Source: an uncultured Ruminococcus sp. (GTDB taxonomy: Bacteria > Bacillota > Clostridia > Oscillospirales > Acutalibacteraceae). Taken from it: a stretch of 56,245 nucleotides of DNA. This document shows, in pieces, positions 32,291 through 43,115 of the stretch. Position 1 is the first letter of the stretch; every line of letters starts with the position of its first letter. The stretch lies in NCBI GenBank assembly GCA_944412525.1, contig CALYBM010000064.1, positions 1 through 56,245 of the forward strand, given 5' to 3'. Below the pieces are notes generated by a model. It saw only the letters and a program-made list of their open reading frames with translations. It had not been told where the DNA came from and made no database searches. The position numbers and the translations under genes were made by a program.

Positions 32291-33133
32291 ATGAAAAAAG
32301 TAATTGACGTAAAAATAGAAAAACCACAGTACAGTGTTATAACAAACATTACATTTTCACAGGTTGACGCTTGGTTCGGCCATACAAGAAAAGATTTAAA
32401 AATGGATATAATCTACCCCGAAGATAAAACAAAAAAATATCCGTGCGTTGTTTGGGTATGCGGGGGAGGCTGGCTCTCAATAGATAAATCAGCCCACCTT
32501 GCATATTTATCTCAGCTTGCAAGAAGCGGATTTGTTGTTGCAAGCGTTGAATACAGAACAAGCAATGAAGCAGTATTTCCAACTCAGATTCAAGATGTGA
32601 AGTCCGGAATACGCTACCTAAAGGCTCACGCGGACAGGTATTCAATTGATACGGAACGCATCGGAGTAATGGGGGAGTCCGCAGGAGCATATCTTGCTGC
32701 AATGGCAGGACTTGTTAACGACAAAAAATACGATGTTGGTTGTTACCTTGAACAGTCAAGCAAGGTGTATGCCGTTTGCGCTTGGTATCCGCCTACTGAT
32801 ATTTCAAAATTTTCCTATAAATCCGAGCTTCAGGCACAGGCAAGCTTTGAGTCGTTAATGTTTGGCAAAAATGTTTTTACTCATAAGGATGAAGCCGTCA
32901 AAATAAGTCCTGTTTCGTGCGTAACAAAGGATGCGCCGCCGTTTTTGATTATTCACGGTACAAGTGACAGCACAGTGCCGTTTTCTCAAGGCGAAATTTT
33001 GCATGATAAGCTCACGGAATTTGACTGTGATGCAACATTAATTGCAATTAACGGTGCCGAACACGCGGATATTAATTTTTATCAAGATGTTATTTGGGAT
33101 AACATAATAAAATTCTTTGCAGAAAAATTATAA
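32291..33133 (+). CDS. Alpha/beta-hydrolase, esterase/lipase-like
   Basis: A 280-residue cytosolic hydrolase of the BD-FAE/acetyl-esterase type. The oxyanion region CGGGW (58-61) replaces the common HGGG; the nucleophile is S130 in GESAGA; D226 in HGTSDSTVPF and H259 in GAEHAD complete the triad. Relatives remove acetyl or feruloyl groups from plant polysaccharides or short-chain esters. No signal peptide is visible, so an intracellular substrate is expected. It has its own promoter and converges with hisF, with two bases between the stops. Confidence 0.88.
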   Translation: MKKVIDVKIEKPQYSVITNITFSQVDAWFGHTRKDLKMDIIYPEDKTKKYPCVVWVCGGGWLSIDKSAHLAYLSQLARSGFVVASVEYRTSNEAVFPTQIQDVKSGIRYLKAHADRYSIDTERIGVMGESAGAYLAAMAGLVNDKKYDVGCYLEQSSKVYAVCAWYPPTDISKFSYKSELQAQASFESLMFGKNVFTHKDEAVKISPVSCVTKDAPPFLIIHGTSDSTVPFSQGEILHDKLTEFDCDATLIAINGAEHADINFYQDVIWDNIIKFFAEKL

Positions 33134-33135
33134 TA

Positions 33136-33891
33136 TTATAGTCTTACGGGAATATTTTTCTCATTCAGATATTTTTTTAATTCGGTGATAGGAATTTCAC
33201 CGAAGTGAAAAAGTGAGGCGGCAAGAACGGCGTCGGCTTTTCCTTTTGTGAATGCGTCGTAAAAGTGTTCCAAAGCTCCTGCTCCTCCGCTTGCGATTAC
33301 GGGTATATTTACTCTTTCGGATACAGCCCTTGTAAGTGCTATGTCATATCCTTTTTTCTGACCGTCCTCATCCATGCTTGTGAGCAAAATTTCTCCCGCA
33401 CCGAGCTGTTCGCATTTTACCGCCCATTCCAAAGCGTCAAGTCCGACAGGGGTTCGTCCTCCGTTTACAAAAACCTCCCATCCGTTTTCGCGTCTTTTTG
33501 CATCGATAGCTGCAACAACGCACTGACTTCCGAATTTATACGCAGCTTCACTTATTAATTCGGGACGGTGCACCGCGGCGGAATTAACAGAAACCTTATC
33601 GGCACCCGCACGCAAAAGTGCGTTAAAATCATCAACGCTTCTTATTCCTCCGCCCACCGTAAACGGTATAAATATTGAGTCGGCTACTTTTTCAACCATA
33701 TCAATAGTAATGTTTCTTGAATCGCTTGACGCAGTAATATCAAGAAATACAAGTTCGTCGGCACCCTGCTTGTCGTACTGAACGGCACATTCAACAGGGT
33801 CACCCGCATCAATCAGATTAACAAAGCTCATTCCCTTGACTACTCTGCCGTTTTTAACATCAAGGCAGGGGATAATCCTTTTGGCGTACAT
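33136..33891 (-). CDS. hisF: Imidazole glycerol phosphate synthase, cyclase subunit
   Basis: TIM-barrel subunit that joins ammonia from HisH to PRFAR, making imidazole glycerol phosphate and AICAR. The 251-residue protein has the catalytic aspartates in [13 protein letters not shown] (about D11) and TSMDEDG (about D130), and phosphate loops GGGIRS and SGGAG. Its start overlaps the hisH stop by one base, so the two subunits are translated together. It lies 30 kb from the main his operon. Confidence 0.96.
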   Translation of the reverse strand: MYAKRIIPCLDVKNGRVVKGMSFVNLIDAGDPVECAVQYDKQGADELVFLDITASSDSRNITIDMVEKVADSIFIPFTVGGGIRSVDDFNALLRAGADKVSVNSAAVHRPELISEAAYKFGSQCVVAAIDAKRRENGWEVFVNGGRTPVGLDALEWAVKCEQLGAGEILLTSMDEDGQKKGYDIALTRAVSERVNIPVIASGGAGALEHFYDAFTKGKADAVLAASLFHFGEIPITELKKYLNEKNIPVRL

Positions 33892-34523
33892 TATAATATA
33901 CCTCCTTGTCCGTTGCCAACTATATCCGCAAAATTTTTAAGAATTTTCAGTCCGGTTTCACCGCTTTTTTCGGGATGAAACTGAGTGGCAAATATATTAT
34001 CTTTTTCGATAGCGGCGTCAATCCTGACGCCGTATTCAGTTTGTGCCGATACGATATTTCTGTCGCTTGCAGTCAGAAAATATGAATGTACAAAGTAAAC
34101 ATACGGATTTTTTTCAATATCTGCAAAAAGTCTGCTGCCTTTTTTTATATCAAGACTGTTCCAGCCGATATGAGGTATTTTTAATCCCTCTTTTGAGGGG
34201 ATTTTTGTTATTGTACCGTTAAAAATACCGAGTCCCTCGGCTTCAGGGCTTTCCTCACTGCGGGGAAAAAGAAGCTGTAAACCGAGGCATATGCCCAAAA
34301 AAGGTTTTTGGCTTTTTGTGTATTCAATAACAGTATCCGTGATACCGAACTTATTCATGGTGTCCATAGTATCGCCGAAAGAACCTACCCCGGGAAGTAC
34401 GGCGCCGTCGGCCTGCATTATTTTATTTTTATCTCTTGTAACACAAACTTCGCATCCGATATGAGCAAAAGCCTTTCTCACGCTTTGAATATTTCCTGCT
34501 CCGTAGTCGATTATAGCAATCAT
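33891..34523 (-). CDS. hisH: Imidazole glycerol phosphate synthase, glutaminase subunit
   Basis: Class I glutamine amidotransferase of 210 residues supplying ammonia to HisF. The nucleophile is C79 in [12 protein letters not shown]; the His-Glu pair is in TQFHPEKSG. Start ATG 34523 after TGGAGATG. First gene of the hisHF operon with its own promoter. In the main his operon at 0-3.4 kb both genes are absent. Confidence 0.96.
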   Translation of the reverse strand: MIAIIDYGAGNIQSVRKAFAHIGCEVCVTRDKNKIMQADGAVLPGVGSFGDTMDTMNKFGITDTVIEYTKSQKPFLGICLGLQLLFPRSEESPEAEGLGIFNGTITKIPSKEGLKIPHIGWNSLDIKKGSRLFADIEKNPYVYFVHSYFLTASDRNIVSAQTEYGVRIDAAIEKDNIFATQFHPEKSGETGLKILKNFADIVGNGQGGIL

Positions 34524-34556
34524 ATTTTCATCTCCAGTATTAACTAATTCAAAATG

Positions 34557-34585
34557 ATTTTACCATATGTGCATACTCTTTGCAA
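34557..34585 (-). promoter_or_regulatory. Promoter of hisHF
   Basis: Minus-strand TTGCAA (34580-34585), 17-base spacer, TGG-TAAAAT (34557-34562), about 33 bases before the hisH ATG. Confidence 0.6.
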
Positions 34586-34645
34586 CTAAAAGTACATATC
34601 ATTTCATAATTATGTAAATAATAATTAAAATCAAAGCATATATTA

Positions 34646-34674
34646 TTGAATTCTGCAAGCCGATGTGTTAAAAT
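34646..34674 (+). promoter_or_regulatory. Promoter of the rpiR-to-rpsA run
   Basis: TTGAAT (34646-34651), 17-base spacer, TGT-TAAAAT (-10 at 34669-34674), about 60 bases before the regulator start. Confidence 0.65.
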
Positions 34675-34736
34675 GAAAGAAATTGATTTTAAGATTTATT
34701 TCAACATAATGATCTGCAAACAAGGGGTATTACAGA

Positions 34737-35615
34737 ATGATAACTCATTTACTTACAAGAATTGACTTGATGATGAATTCATTTTCCAAGGGCCAAAAAA
34801 GAATTGCTTTGTATATTGAAGAGCATTACGATAAAGCGGCGTTTATGACCGCCTCAAAACTCGGAGAAACGGTAGGCGTATCGGAGAGCACGGTGGTGCG
34901 CTTTGCTTCCGAACTGGGTTACGACGGTTACCCAAAGCTTCAAAAAGCTATGCAGGAGATGATAAGAAATAAGCTTACTTCCGTGCAAAGAATTGAGGTT
35001 ACTTACGGAAGAATAGGAAACGATAATGTTTTGGACAGCGTTCTTAATCAGGATATAGAAAAAATCAGGAGGACAATTGAAGAAATCTCACACGAAGATT
35101 TCAGCCGTGCTGTGGATGAAATTTGTAAGGCAAAGCGTATATATATATTCGGTGTGCGTTCGACCGGTGCAATAGCAAATTTTCTCGCTTACTATTTTGA
35201 ATTAATATTTGATAATGTCCGTGTCGTAAATACAACAAGCTCCACTTCCGCATATGAACATATTTTCAGAATAACCGATAAGGATGTAATGATCGGTATA
35301 TCTTTCCCTCGTTACAGCACCATGGCTGTTGAAGCTATGGATTTTGCAAGATCAAGAGGTGCCCATGCGGTCGCAATCACTGACAGTATGGCTTCTCCTT
35401 TGGTGCAGTCTGCCGATTCTGTTTTAATTGCGAGAAGCGATATGGCGTCGATAGTAGATTCGCTTGTTGCTCCTTTGAGCTTAATAAACGCCCTCATTGT
35501 AGCAACCGTACTCAAAAAGAAAGATGAGGTTTCCGAGACTTTTCGTCAGCTCGAACAGGTTTGGAACAGAGAAGGCATATATGCAAATCATGACACTAAA
35601 CAGGATAAACAATAA
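34737..35615 (+). CDS. MurR/RpiR family transcriptional regulator
   Basis: A 292-residue regulator with an N-terminal HTH_6 domain (about 1-77; GETVGVSESTVVRFASELGYDGYPKLQ is the recognition region) and a C-terminal SIS domain (about 125-255) that binds a phosphosugar; GVRSTGAIANF and ISFPRYSTM belong to it. The family controls sugar-phosphate or amino-sugar genes, but no such gene follows: the next genes, two bases downstream, are a flavoprotein and cmk-plsC-ispH. The effector and target are therefore unknown. Confidence 0.92.
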   Translation: MITHLLTRIDLMMNSFSKGQKRIALYIEEHYDKAAFMTASKLGETVGVSESTVVRFASELGYDGYPKLQKAMQEMIRNKLTSVQRIEVTYGRIGNDNVLDSVLNQDIEKIRRTIEEISHEDFSRAVDEICKAKRIYIFGVRSTGAIANFLAYYFELIFDNVRVVNTTSSTSAYEHIFRITDKDVMIGISFPRYSTMAVEAMDFARSRGAHAVAITDSMASPLVQSADSVLIARSDMASIVDSLVAPLSLINALIVATVLKKKDEVSETFRQLEQVWNREGIYANHDTKQDKQ

Positions 35616-35617
35616 TT

Positions 35618-36865
35618 ATGATATGTAAAAAGGTTGTTGTAATCGGTGCGGGTGCGTCGGGACTTATCGCTGCAGGTTTTGCGGCGAGAAACGGTGCCAA
35701 AGTTGTTCTTATTGATAAAAATAAGCGTGTCGGCAGAAAGATAATGATTACGGGAAAGGGAAGATGCAATGTCACAAATGATTGTGATGTTCAGGGTTTT
35801 ATCAGGAATGTTCCCGTAAACGGTAAGTTTCTTTATTCTGCGATAAATTCTTTTACTCCGCGTGATACCGTCAAGTTTTTTGAAGAACTCGGACTTGAGC
35901 TTAAAACCGAAAGAGGAAACAGGGTTTTCCCCGTATCGGATAAAGCCGTAGATGTGGTGGACACTCTTAATAATTTTGTTAAAAACTGCGGTTGTAATGT
36001 GGTCTGCGACAAAGCCGTTTCCCTTTTAATTGAAAATAACGAAGCAGTCGGTGTTGAGTGCGAAAATGCGACATATTACTGCGACAGCGTAATAGTTTGT
36101 TGCGGCGGTATGAGTTATCCTCTCACGGGTTCAACAGGGGACGGATATATTTTGGCAAGGCAGGCAGGTCATACCGTCACCTCATTAAAGCCGTCGCTTG
36201 TTCCGCTTGAAAGCAGCAATCCTGACTGCCAGTCCATGCAGGGCTTATCGCTCAAAAATGTTTCACTGAAAATCAGGGATAACAATTCAAACAAAATCGT
36301 GTATTCCGATTTCGGTGAAATGCTTTTTACCCACTTCGGAATAAGCGGTCCCATGGTTTTATCTGCAAGCTCTCACATTCGTGATATGTCCTGCAATAAA
36401 TATACGGCATTAATTGATTTAAAGCCGGCATTGACTTATGAACAGCTTGACAAAAGGATTCAAAATGATTTCAGAGAAAACTCAAATAAAGATGTTTCAA
36501 ATTCCTTTACAAAGCTTTTGCCGAAAAAAATTATTATACCCGTCCTAAAAAGGTGGGGAGTGCCTTTTGACAAAAAATGCAATTCCGTTACAAAAGAGGA
36601 ACGAAAAAGGCTTTGTGAAATCTTAAAGGAATTTAAAATTGAAATAAACGGTTTCAGACCGATTGAAGAGGCAATAATAACTTCAGGCGGTGTTAAAACC
36701 ACCGAAGTCAATCCCAAAACTATGGAGAGCAAACTCATAAAGGGACTGTACTTTGCGGGTGAAATATTGGATTGTGACGCCTATACAGGCGGATTTAATC
36801 TTCAGATTGCCTGGAGTACGGGCAGACTTGCGGGAATCTGTGCCGCAGAAATAAATAACGATTAA
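35618..36865 (+). CDS. BaiN/HI0933-like FAD-dependent oxidoreductase
   Basis: A 415-residue flavoprotein of the HI0933/YhiN (BaiN/RdsA) family. Dinucleotide-binding motif GAGASG at residues 10-15; family motifs GRKIMITGKGRCNVTN, CCGGMSYPLTGSTGDGY, THFGISGPMVL and the C-terminal GLYFAGEILDCDAYTGGFNLQIAWSTG, followed by GR. BaiN acts in bile-acid dehydroxylation in Clostridium scindens, but most family members have unknown substrates, and this neighbourhood gives no bile-acid genes. Starts two bases after the regulator gene. Confidence 0.88.
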   Translation: MICKKVVVIGAGASGLIAAGFAARNGAKVVLIDKNKRVGRKIMITGKGRCNVTNDCDVQGFIRNVPVNGKFLYSAINSFTPRDTVKFFEELGLELKTERGNRVFPVSDKAVDVVDTLNNFVKNCGCNVVCDKAVSLLIENNEAVGVECENATYYCDSVIVCCGGMSYPLTGSTGDGYILARQAGHTVTSLKPSLVPLESSNPDCQSMQGLSLKNVSLKIRDNNSNKIVYSDFGEMLFTHFGISGPMVLSASSHIRDMSCNKYTALIDLKPALTYEQLDKRIQNDFRENSNKDVSNSFTKLLPKKIIIPVLKRWGVPFDKKCNSVTKEERKRLCEILKEFKIEINGFRPIEEAIITSGGVKTTEVNPKTMESKLIKGLYFAGEILDCDAYTGGFNLQIAWSTGRLAGICAAEINND

Positions 36866-36883
36866 TCGGAGAGGATGGATTTT

Positions 36884-37552
36884 ATGTCTATTGCAATAGC
36901 TCTTGACGGTCCTGCAGGTGCAGGAAAATCAACAATAGCAAAAAGAGCCGCAAAGGCACTTGACTTTATATATGTAGATACGGGTGCTCTGTACAGAACG
37001 ATAGGTCTTGCAGCGTCAAGAAAAGGCGTCGAGCCAAAGCCTTCAAAAGAGGTTGAAAATCTTTTGAGTGAAATAACGGTCGATCTCACATTCAATGATT
37101 CGGGAGATCAGGTGGTTTTGCTCAACGGTGAAGATGTTTCGGGACTGATAAGAACGCCGGAGGCTTCGATGATGGCGTCAAAAATATCCGCTGTACCGAC
37201 CGTCAGAGCGTATCTTCTTGATTTGCAGAGAAATATTGCAAAGACGCACAATGTAATTATGGACGGCAGAGACATCGGAACGGTGGTACTGCCCGACGCA
37301 AAGGTTAAGATATTTTTGAGTGCGTCTCCCGAGGCGAGAGCAGAGCGTAGGTATAAGGAGCTTTGCGAAAAGGGCATGGATGTAAAGTATGAGGATGTGC
37401 TCAGTGATGTTATTACCCGTGATTATAATGACACTCACCGTGAAACTGCACCTCTGAAGCCTGCAAATGGCTGTATAATGGTGGATACTACGGACCTTGA
37501 TTTTGAGCAGTCGGTAGAAAAAATTATATCCGTAATAAAGGAGAACATTTAA
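36884..37552 (+). CDS. cmk: Cytidylate kinase
   Basis: Phosphorylates CMP and dCMP with ATP. The 222-residue protein has P-loop GPAGAGKST near the N-terminus, YVDTGALYR, the NMP-binding RTPEASMMASKIS, GRDIGTVVLPDA and the lid RRYKELCEKG. I chose ATG 36884, nine bases past GGAGAGG; an ATG at 36875 is within two bases of it. Its stop overlaps the plsC ATG by one base. The cmk-plsC-ispH-rpsA order is common in Clostridia. Confidence 0.95.
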   Translation: MSIAIALDGPAGAGKSTIAKRAAKALDFIYVDTGALYRTIGLAASRKGVEPKPSKEVENLLSEITVDLTFNDSGDQVVLLNGEDVSGLIRTPEASMMASKISAVPTVRAYLLDLQRNIAKTHNVIMDGRDIGTVVLPDAKVKIFLSASPEARAERRYKELCEKGMDVKYEDVLSDVITRDYNDTHRETAPLKPANGCIMVDTTDLDFEQSVEKIISVIKENI

Positions 37553-38184
37553 TGGGACAATCAAAGGTGCTTTATTTTATCGGAAGAATTGTCTGTGCAC
37601 CGATTTTTAAACTTTTATACAGGTATAAATCTGTGAACGAATTTGAAATACCCGAAAAGCAAGGCTTTATAGTAGCCTGCAATCACTTATCTTACTCAGA
37701 TCCCGTTTTGCTCGGACTTTGTCAGAAGCGCCGACTTTTTTTTATGGCTAAATCGGAGCTTTTCAGAAATAAATTTTTTGCCGTACTTATTCGTTCTTTG
37801 GGGGCGTTCCCTGTTGAAAGAGGAGCAGGCGATAACGAGGCTATCAAAACAGGTGAGGATTTAATCAGAGACGGCGAGGTAATGACTATTTTTATTGAGG
37901 GCGGCAGAACCAAAACAGGTGAACTTATGCGTCCGAGAAGCGGATGCGCACTTGTTGCACAGCAAATGCAGGTCCCGATTATTCCCGCCTGTATAACTAT
38001 AGTAGGAAATCCCAAAAGGCTCTTTTCAAAGCGTGTAATTCACTTTGGAAAGCCGCTTACTCCGCAGCAGCTTGGATTAACTCCCAACGGCGGAAGAAGA
38101 GAGCTGAAAGATGCTTCTAACAGGATTATGGAACAAATAAAAAAAATGAGAGAGCAGGATTTGCGTGAATATAAAAATAGCTAA
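37552..38184 (+). CDS. plsC: 1-acyl-sn-glycerol-3-phosphate acyltransferase
   Basis: Membrane-associated acyltransferase making phosphatidic acid, 210 residues. Catalytic HxxxxD motif H45-D50 in NHLSYSD, acceptor-binding IEGGRTKTGEL, and PIIPACI near the end. It overlaps cmk by one base and ispH by 20 bases, so translation is coupled in series. Confidence 0.93.
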   Translation: MGQSKVLYFIGRIVCAPIFKLLYRYKSVNEFEIPEKQGFIVACNHLSYSDPVLLGLCQKRRLFFMAKSELFRNKFFAVLIRSLGAFPVERGAGDNEAIKTGEDLIRDGEVMTIFIEGGRTKTGELMRPRSGCALVAQQMQVPIIPACITIVGNPKRLFSKRVIHFGKPLTPQQLGLTPNGGRRELKDASNRIMEQIKKMREQDLREYKNS

Positions 38185-40222
38185 ATCAGCGGGCTTTTGT
38201 TTCGGTGTTAACCGTGCAATCAAAATGGTCGAGGAGCTGCTTGACAAAAATTACAAGGTATGTACTCTCGGCCCCATAATTCATAATATGGAGGTTGTGC
38301 GTGATCTTGAGAGCCGAGGCTGCCGTACAATTGATTCTGTTCAGCAGCTAAAAGACGGTGAAACGCTTGTAATCCGCTCTCACGGAGTACCTCAGAGTAT
38401 TATTGATGAGTTAGAAAGCGGAGGATATGATTTTAAGGATGCAACCTGTCCTTTTGTGAAAAAAATTCATACTACGGTTTCATCGGCTGATCCCGATAAA
38501 GATATAGTTCTGATTGCCGGAAACAAGATGCATCCTGAGGTTTGCGGCATCATAGGACATTGCAAGGCGGAATGTTATACTTTTAATAATGAGCAGGAGT
38601 TAGATGAAATATTTTCTATAATTCAAAAATCGAATAATAAGCAGTTGTTAGTTGTTGCACAAACTACTTTTGACACAAAAGAATGGAAAAAATGTATAAA
38701 AAAGATAAAAAACCTATGTACAAATGCAAAAATATTTGATACAATATGTAATGCTACGTCAGTTAGGCAAACCGAAGCAGACACAATAGCTGCAAGCTCC
38801 GATTTTATGGTTGTTATTGGTGACAGGCACAGCTCTAATACAGGCAAGCTTTTTGATATATGCAAAAAGCAATGTTTAAACACCGTTCTTATTGAGACAT
38901 CGGGTGAGCTTGACTATTCAAAAGTTAGGTCGGCAAATAATATAGGCGTAACTGCAGGTGCGTCAACGCCTGCAAGGATAATAAAGGAGGTACTGGATAC
39001 AATGAGTGAAATTAAATCCGGTGAAACAAATTTTGAAGAATCTTTTGAGGAGTTACTTGAAGAGTCCCTCAAAAACTTAAATACAAATGAGAGGGTAATG
39101 GGTACAGTGCTCAGCATTGCTCCCAACGAGGTTCAGGTTGATGTCGGAAGAAAACAGACAGGTATCATTCCTGCTTCTGAGCTTTCAAACGACCCCAACG
39201 CAAGACCTGAAGATATCGTAAAGGTCGGCGACCAGATCGAGCTTCTTATTATGAAGACTAACGACCAAGAGGGTACAATTATGCTTTCAAAGCGTAGAGT
39301 TGACGCTCAAAAGGGTTGGGAAGAGCTTCAGGAGAAGATGGACTCACAGGAAATTCTTACAAGCAAGGTAACAGAGGCTGTAAAGGGCGGCGTAATCGTT
39401 CTTTACAACGGCGTCAGAATATTTATACCTGCTTCACAGGCTACTGCTTCCCGTGACGAAAAGCTTGAGGATCTTGTAGGTCAGGATGTAGAATTCAGAC
39501 TTATCGAGGTATCCCAGCACGGCAGACGCAGAAGAGCAATCGGTTCAATCCGCAGTGTGCTCAAGGAGCGCAGAGCTGCTTTGCGTGAGGAATTCTGGAA
39601 GAACTGCGAAATCGGCAAGCGCTATAAGGGCGTTGTTAAGTCACTTACAAGCTACGGTGCTTTTGTTGACCTCGGCGGCGTATTCGGAATGATTCATATT
39701 TCCGAGCTTTCCTGGACTCACATCAAGCATCCGAGCGAAGTTGTAAATGTCGGCGACACTGTTGATGTTTATGTAAAGGATATTAACGAGGAAACAAAGA
39801 AAATTTCTCTCGGCTTCAAAAATGCGGAAGATAATCCTTGGGAAATTCTCAAAAACAAATACCCTGAGGGTACGGTCGTTAACGCTACTATTGTAGGTCT
39901 TACATCTTTCGGTGCGTTTGCAAACATCATCCCCGGTATTGACGGTCTTATTCACATTTCTCAGATTGCCAACAAGAGAATTGACAAGCCCTCTGATGTT
40001 CTTAAGATTGGTGAGACTGTTGAGGCTAAGATTACAGCTATTGATTTTGACAAAAAGCGTGTAAGCCTTTCAATGCGTGCTTTGCTCCCTGAGGATGAGC
40101 AGGCTCCCGTAAAGGAAACTGAGGCTGAGGCAACAGTCGAGACATCTGATGAGGCTCCTGCCGAAGCACCCGTCGAGGCTCCCGCTGAGGCACCTGTTGA
40201 AGCAACAGAGGAAACTGAATAA
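38165..40222 (+). CDS. ispH: IspH (HMBPP reductase) fused to ribosomal S1-type RNA-binding protein
   Basis: A 685-residue bifunctional polypeptide. Residues 1-279: IspH, the last enzyme of the MEP isoprenoid route, with [4Fe-4S] cysteines C12, C95 and C195 and conserved histidines H40, H73 and H123. Residues 280-685: four S1 domains (starting about NERVMGTVLSI, ILTSKVTEAV, GKRYKGVVKSL, GTVVNATIVGL) and a Glu/Ala/Pro repeat tail. This fusion is known in many Clostridia. The start is GTG 38165 inside plsC. From 39002 on, codon use becomes markedly more optimised, like a ribosomal gene. AAGGAGG followed 11 bases later by an in-frame ATG (39002) sits exactly at the junction. Confidence 0.93.
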   Translation: MNIKIAKSAGFCFGVNRAIKMVEELLDKNYKVCTLGPIIHNMEVVRDLESRGCRTIDSVQQLKDGETLVIRSHGVPQSIIDELESGGYDFKDATCPFVKKIHTTVSSADPDKDIVLIAGNKMHPEVCGIIGHCKAECYTFNNEQELDEIFSIIQKSNNKQLLVVAQTTFDTKEWKKCIKKIKNLCTNAKIFDTICNATSVRQTEADTIAASSDFMVVIGDRHSSNTGKLFDICKKQCLNTVLIETSGELDYSKVRSANNIGVTAGASTPARIIKEVLDTMSEIKSGETNFEESFEELLEESLKNLNTNERVMGTVLSIAPNEVQVDVGRKQTGIIPASELSNDPNARPEDIVKVGDQIELLIMKTNDQEGTIMLSKRRVDAQKGWEELQEKMDSQEILTSKVTEAVKGGVIVLYNGVRIFIPASQATASRDEKLEDLVGQDVEFRLIEVSQHGRRRRAIGSIRSVLKERRAALREEFWKNCEIGKRYKGVVKSLTSYGAFVDLGGVFGMIHISELSWTHIKHPSEVVNVGDTVDVYVKDINEETKKISLGFKNAEDNPWEILKNKYPEGTVVNATIVGLTSFGAFANIIPGIDGLIHISQIANKRIDKPSDVLKIGETVEAKITAIDFDKKRVSLSMRALLPEDEQAPVKETEAEATVETSDEAPAEAPVEAPAEAPVEATEETE
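38984..39004 (+). promoter_or_regulatory. Internal ribosome site and ATG at the ispH-rpsA junction
   Basis: AAGGAGG (38984-38990) lies 11 bases before an in-frame ATG (39002) that would start a 406-residue stand-alone S1 protein (MSEIKSGET...). The bases also encode the common IspH end IIKEV, so the match could be coincidental. Confidence 0.45.
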
Positions 40223-40235
40223 TTCTACATATAAC

Positions 40236-40264
40236 GGGCACCCTAATCGGTGCCCTGTTTTTTT
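40236..40264 (+). terminator. Terminator after ispH-rpsA
   Basis: Arms GGGCACC and GGTGCCC, loop CTAATC, then TGTTTTTTT. Confidence 0.88.
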
Positions 40265-40288
40265 AGTATTAGCTGACAGGAGGATATT

Positions 40289-40864
40289 ATGACTGCTCAA
40301 GAGGAATTTATCGCGATTTATAAGGAACATATTACAAGACAGGGTGCCGATGAACTTTTGGAATGGCTGAAACGAACCGATTTTTTTACCGCTCCTGCAA
40401 GCACTAAATATCACTGTGCGTGTGAAAGCGGACTTGTTATGCATTCAGTAAGTGTTTTTAACACAATGATGGAAAAACATTTTGATGAAGATACAGACAA
40501 TGTTGAAAGCTTTGCGATTTGCGGATTGCTTCACGATTTGTGCAAGGCACAGTTTTATAAAGTATCTTCAAGAAATGTAAAAAATGACCTTACAGGTCAG
40601 TGGGAAAAGGTACCTTACTATGCGATTGACGACCAGTTTCCCTACGGACACGGTGAAAAATCGGTATTTTTAATTGAACGAAAAATGCATCTCAAAATTG
40701 ATGAAGCAATGGCTATCAGATGGCATATGGGCGAATTCGGAGACAAAAACAGCAATGCAATCAGTCAGGCGTATGACCGATATCCTCTTGCTGTCAAGCT
40801 GCATCTTGCAGACCTTGAATCAACTTATTTAAGAGAAAAGGGAACCTCCGAGGTAAGTAATTGA
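40289..40864 (+). CDS. HD-domain phosphohydrolase
   Basis: A 191-residue protein with an HD fold: H in TKYHCACESGLVMHS, the paired HD in CGLLHDLCKAQFY, a later H in PYGHGEKS, RWHMGEFG and a D in LHLADLES. These fit a metal-dependent phosphohydrolase acting on nucleotides or cyclic nucleotides. The substrate is unknown. A CAGGAGG site precedes ATG 40289. It lies 24 bases before ligA and probably shares its transcript. Confidence 0.85.
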   Translation: MTAQEEFIAIYKEHITRQGADELLEWLKRTDFFTAPASTKYHCACESGLVMHSVSVFNTMMEKHFDEDTDNVESFAICGLLHDLCKAQFYKVSSRNVKNDLTGQWEKVPYYAIDDQFPYGHGEKSVFLIERKMHLKIDEAMAIRWHMGEFGDKNSNAISQAYDRYPLAVKLHLADLESTYLREKGTSEVSN

Positions 40865-40885
40865 GATATAAAAAATACGGAGTAG

Positions 40886-42877
<1,992 letters not shown>

Positions 42878-42903
42878 TCTACACATTTCATTAAAAAATA
42901 CAA

Positions 42904-42945
42904 ATCCTTACATTTATAATGAGTATATCATATAAATGTAAGGAT
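42904..42945 (+). terminator. ligA terminator hairpin that also contains a ribosome site
   Basis: Perfect 15-base arms (ATCCTTACATTTATA and its complement, 42931-42945), 12-base loop, then GTTTTTT. The right arm ends in AAGGAT, which is the only ribosome site for the small gene at 42953. Confidence 0.75.
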
Positions 42946-42952
42946 GTTTTTT

Positions 42953-43114
42953 ATGTTTGTGTTTTTAATTATTATAGGCTTTATTTTCTTAATTGCTGTT
43001 TTTGCCGTTGCTTTTTCTGTTTTTATGAGATGGCTTATTGATAATAAAATATCAAAAATTAAAAACATCAAGCCTCGGCTTGTAATATTCATTAACAGAG
43101 CAAACAAAAAATAA
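42953..43114 (+). CDS. 53-residue membrane peptide
   Basis: ATG 42953 to TAA 43112-43114. The N-terminal 27 residues are one strong hydrophobic helix (FVFLIIIGFIFLIAVFAVAF), followed by a basic tail rich in Lys and Arg (IKNIKPRLVIFINRANKK). AAGGAT lies seven bases before the ATG. No known family is recognised. It starts directly behind the ligA terminator and ends one base from the convergent TSCPD gene stop. The composition and ribosome site support a real gene, but there is no independent evidence. Confidence 0.5.
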   Translation: MFVFLIIIGFIFLIAVFAVAFSVFMRWLIDNKISKIKNIKPRLVIFINRANKK

Positions 43115-43115
43115 A

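Noticed and set aside
40140-40222. Tandem Glu/Ala/Pro codons at the end of the S1 part as a mobile or regulatory repeat
   Set aside because: They form the usual acidic flexible tail of a ribosomal S1-type protein and are irregular.
42904-42945. The 15-base inverted repeat as an insertion-element end or CRISPR-like repeat
   Set aside because: It occurs once and is followed by a T run, so a terminator explains it.
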